A stretch of DNA of 64,000 nt, taken from NCBI GenBank assembly GCA_020161775.1, contig JAIUOW010000012.1, positions 62,001 to 126,000 on the forward strand. Direction: 5' to 3'. Source of the stretch: Pseudomonadota bacterium (lineage in GTDB: Bacteria; Pseudomonadota; Gammaproteobacteria; Burkholderiales; Burkholderiaceae_C). The position numbers and the translations under genes were made by a program. Under the pieces are notes generated by a model. It ran no database searches and had not been told where the DNA came from. It saw nothing but the letters and a program-made list of their open reading frames with translations. Every line of letters begins with the position of its first letter. Position 1 is the stretch's first letter. Shown one piece after another: positions 62,832-64,000 of the stretch.

Positions 62832-63821
62832 ATGTCGTCCCCCAACCTGCACCCCATGCTCAACGTGGCCATCAAGGCCGCACGCGCCGCCGGCGCCATC
62901 ATCAACCGCGCCGCGCTGGACGTTGAAGCCGTGCGCATTTCACAAAAGCAGGTCAATGACTTCGTCACCGAAGTCGACCACGCCAGTGAAGCCGCCATCA
63001 TCGAAACACTGCTCACCGCGTACCCGGGGCACGGCATCCTGGCCGAGGAATCGGGCAGCGAGCACGGCAACAAGGATTCAGACCACATCTGGATCATCGA
63101 CCCGCTGGACGGCACCACCAATTTCATCCACGGCTTTCCGGTCTATTGCGTGAGCATTGCACTGGCCGTCAAGGGCAAGGTCGAGCAGGCTGTGATTTAC
63201 GATCCCACGCGCAACGACCTGTTCACCGCCACCAAGGGCCGCGGTGCCTTCATGAACGAACGGCGCATCCGCGTGAGCAAGCGCACCGACCTGCGCCAGT
63301 GCCTGATCTCCACCGGCTTTCCGTTCCGCCCCGGCGACAACTTCCAGAACTACCTGGCCATGATGTCCGACGTGATGCAGCGCACCGCCGGCCTGCGCCG
63401 CCCCGGCGCCGCCGCACTGGACCTGGCCTACGTGGCCGCCGGCTTCACCGACGGTTTCTTTGAAACCGGCCTGTCGCCCTGGGACGTGGCTGCGGGTTCG
63501 CTGCTGGTCACCGAGGCCGGTGGCCTGATCGGCAACTTCACCGGCGAGCCCGAATTCATGGAACACAAGGAATGCGTGGCCGGCAACCCGCGCATCTACG
63601 GCCAGCTGGTGCCCATCCTGTCCAAATACTCCAAGTTTGCAGGCGTGGACGACAAGATGCGCGTGGCCCGTGCCGCCGCCCATGCGCCGGGCGCCGACCC
63701 GGCGGACGTGTACGCCCGCAGCACCGTCGGCCTGGACAGCGCCGACGCCACCGATACCGAGGCCGCCCCAGCGGCCCCACCCGCCCCGCGCAAGACCATG
63801 CGCGTGCGCAAGGCGTCCTGA
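62832..63821 (+). CDS. suhB: Inositol monophosphatase family protein SuhB
   Basis: A 329-residue phosphatase. Metal ligands are E72 (ILAEESG) and D90/D93 ([17 protein letters not shown]), with [17 protein letters not shown] in the C-terminal half. Homologues hydrolyse inositol phosphates, and E. coli SuhB also acts in rRNA antitermination with Nus factors. The last 50 or so residues (after [12 protein letters not shown]) are an Ala/Pro-rich tail ending in basic [10 protein letters not shown], absent from the E. coli protein. The ATG at 62832 has no strong ribosome site. Confidence 0.93.
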   Translation: MSSPNLHPMLNVAIKAARAAGAIINRAALDVEAVRISQKQVNDFVTEVDHASEAAIIETLLTAYPGHGILAEESGSEHGNKDSDHIWIIDPLDGTTNFIHGFPVYCVSIALAVKGKVEQAVIYDPTRNDLFTATKGRGAFMNERRIRVSKRTDLRQCLISTGFPFRPGDNFQNYLAMMSDVMQRTAGLRRPGAAALDLAYVAAGFTDGFFETGLSPWDVAAGSLLVTEAGGLIGNFTGEPEFMEHKECVAGNPRIYGQLVPILSKYSKFAGVDDKMRVARAAAHAPGADPADVYARSTVGLDSADATDTEAAPAAPPAPRKTMRVRKAS

Positions 63822-63826
63822 GCCCG

Positions 63827-63848
63827 CCGGTTGCCATTCGGCAACCGG
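63827..63848 (+). terminator. Hairpin after suhB
   Basis: A perfect 9-base stem CCGGTTGCC/GGCAACCGG with a 4-base loop (ATTC) begins 6 bases after the suhB stop. No T run follows (TCCTACAG), so it is either a Rho-assisted stop or an mRNA-stabilising hairpin. Confidence 0.5.
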
Positions 63849-63901
63849 TCCTACAGACGGCAAAGGCTTCGCGCGCCATGATGGCCGCAGGAGGTTTTGC
63901 C

Positions 63902-64000
63902 GTGGATTTTTCGACATTCCCACCCTGGGCCATCACGGCCCTAGCGGCGTTTGCAGCCGCCCTGGCCGCACTCGTCGCGCACCGCATTGCCTGGCTGGTG
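63902..64000 (+). CDS. Membrane protein, N-terminal fragment; probable mechanosensitive channel
   Basis: The right edge of the window cuts this gene after 33 codons. The start is a GTG at 63902, supported by a strong ribosome site AGGAGG (63889-63894) 7 bases upstream. The visible protein MDFSTFPPWAITALAAFAAA continues as a hydrophobic helix (LAALVAHRIAWLV). This looks like the first helix of an MscS-family channel, which I recall being found after suhB-like genes in this group, but too little is present to be sure. Confidence 0.5.
   Translation, partial: MDFSTFPPWAITALAAFAAALAALVAHRIAWLV

Overview
The window looks like chromosomal DNA of a high-GC betaproteobacterium, most likely family Comamonadaceae (Acidovorax, Hydrogenophaga or Polaromonas type). 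The reasons are the Bug-type periplasmic receptor beside a CaiB-type CoA transferase, the gene string rpsO-pnp-quinone reductase-tpiA-secG-tRNA-Leu-nuoA to nuoN-DUF2818-NUDIX-DUF1178, and the style of the GC-rich intergenic hairpin repeats. The genus is inferred, not shown. No prophage, insertion sequence or CRISPR array was seen, and coding density is very high.

Layout. 1-6.0 kb: an accessory carboxylic-acid or CoA-ester locus with a GNAT fragment, threonine/serine dehydratase, crotonase, class III CoA transferase, Bug receptor, IclR regulator and FAH-family hydrolase. 6.1-13.2 kb: a GNAT enzyme, an FtsX-type permease with no adjacent ATPase, a PLP enzyme related to cysteine synthase/desulfhydrase, an AttH/CrtC-like lipocalin protein and an MsbA-type exporter. 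13.3-34.3 kb, all on the minus strand and read right to left: rpsO, pnp, NAD(P)H-quinone reductase, tpiA, secG, tRNA-Leu(GAG), the 14-gene nuo operon (complex I), DUF2818, NUDIX and DUF1178. 34.4-38.5 kb: an aminotransferase, a LivK-like receptor, Hsp20 and TsaD.

38.5-53.4 kb is the most interesting part: a complete nitrate-assimilation locus. A NasR-type NIT-ANTAR regulator is followed by a sigma-54 promoter and a leader RNA. The leader carries a hexaloop hairpin and a strong intrinsic terminator. Behind it come the nitrate transporter genes nrtA, nrtB and nrtC. Next is a three-gene chemotaxis-like module: a PilJ-N sensor/HPt/CheA-type kinase, a CheY and a CheX. The catalytic genes nirB, a Rieske-type nirD and nasA follow, then ybiB and the siroheme gene cobA. 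The signalling module is in line with the transport and reductase genes, with short gaps or 4-base overlaps, and has no obvious described role there.

53.5-64 kb: a BaiN-type flavoprotein, rpsU with its own promoter and terminator, a GatB/YqeY protein, PmbA, DarP, MogA (molybdenum cofactor, needed by NasA), a LysM-FecR protein with two tandem cyclic-nucleotide-binding proteins, CysE, TrmJ, SuhB and the start of a probable mechanosensitive channel.

Dispersed repeats are notable. GC-rich hairpin elements recur at gene ends near 13.25, 14.7, 34.4 and 55.6 kb. A composite CCCTCNCCC-type palindrome lies between trmJ and suhB, and another copy sits in frame inside the 5' coding end of nrtB. No gene-free stretch exceeds 300 bases; the longest are the nrt leader (about 285) and the trmJ-suhB gap (about 275).
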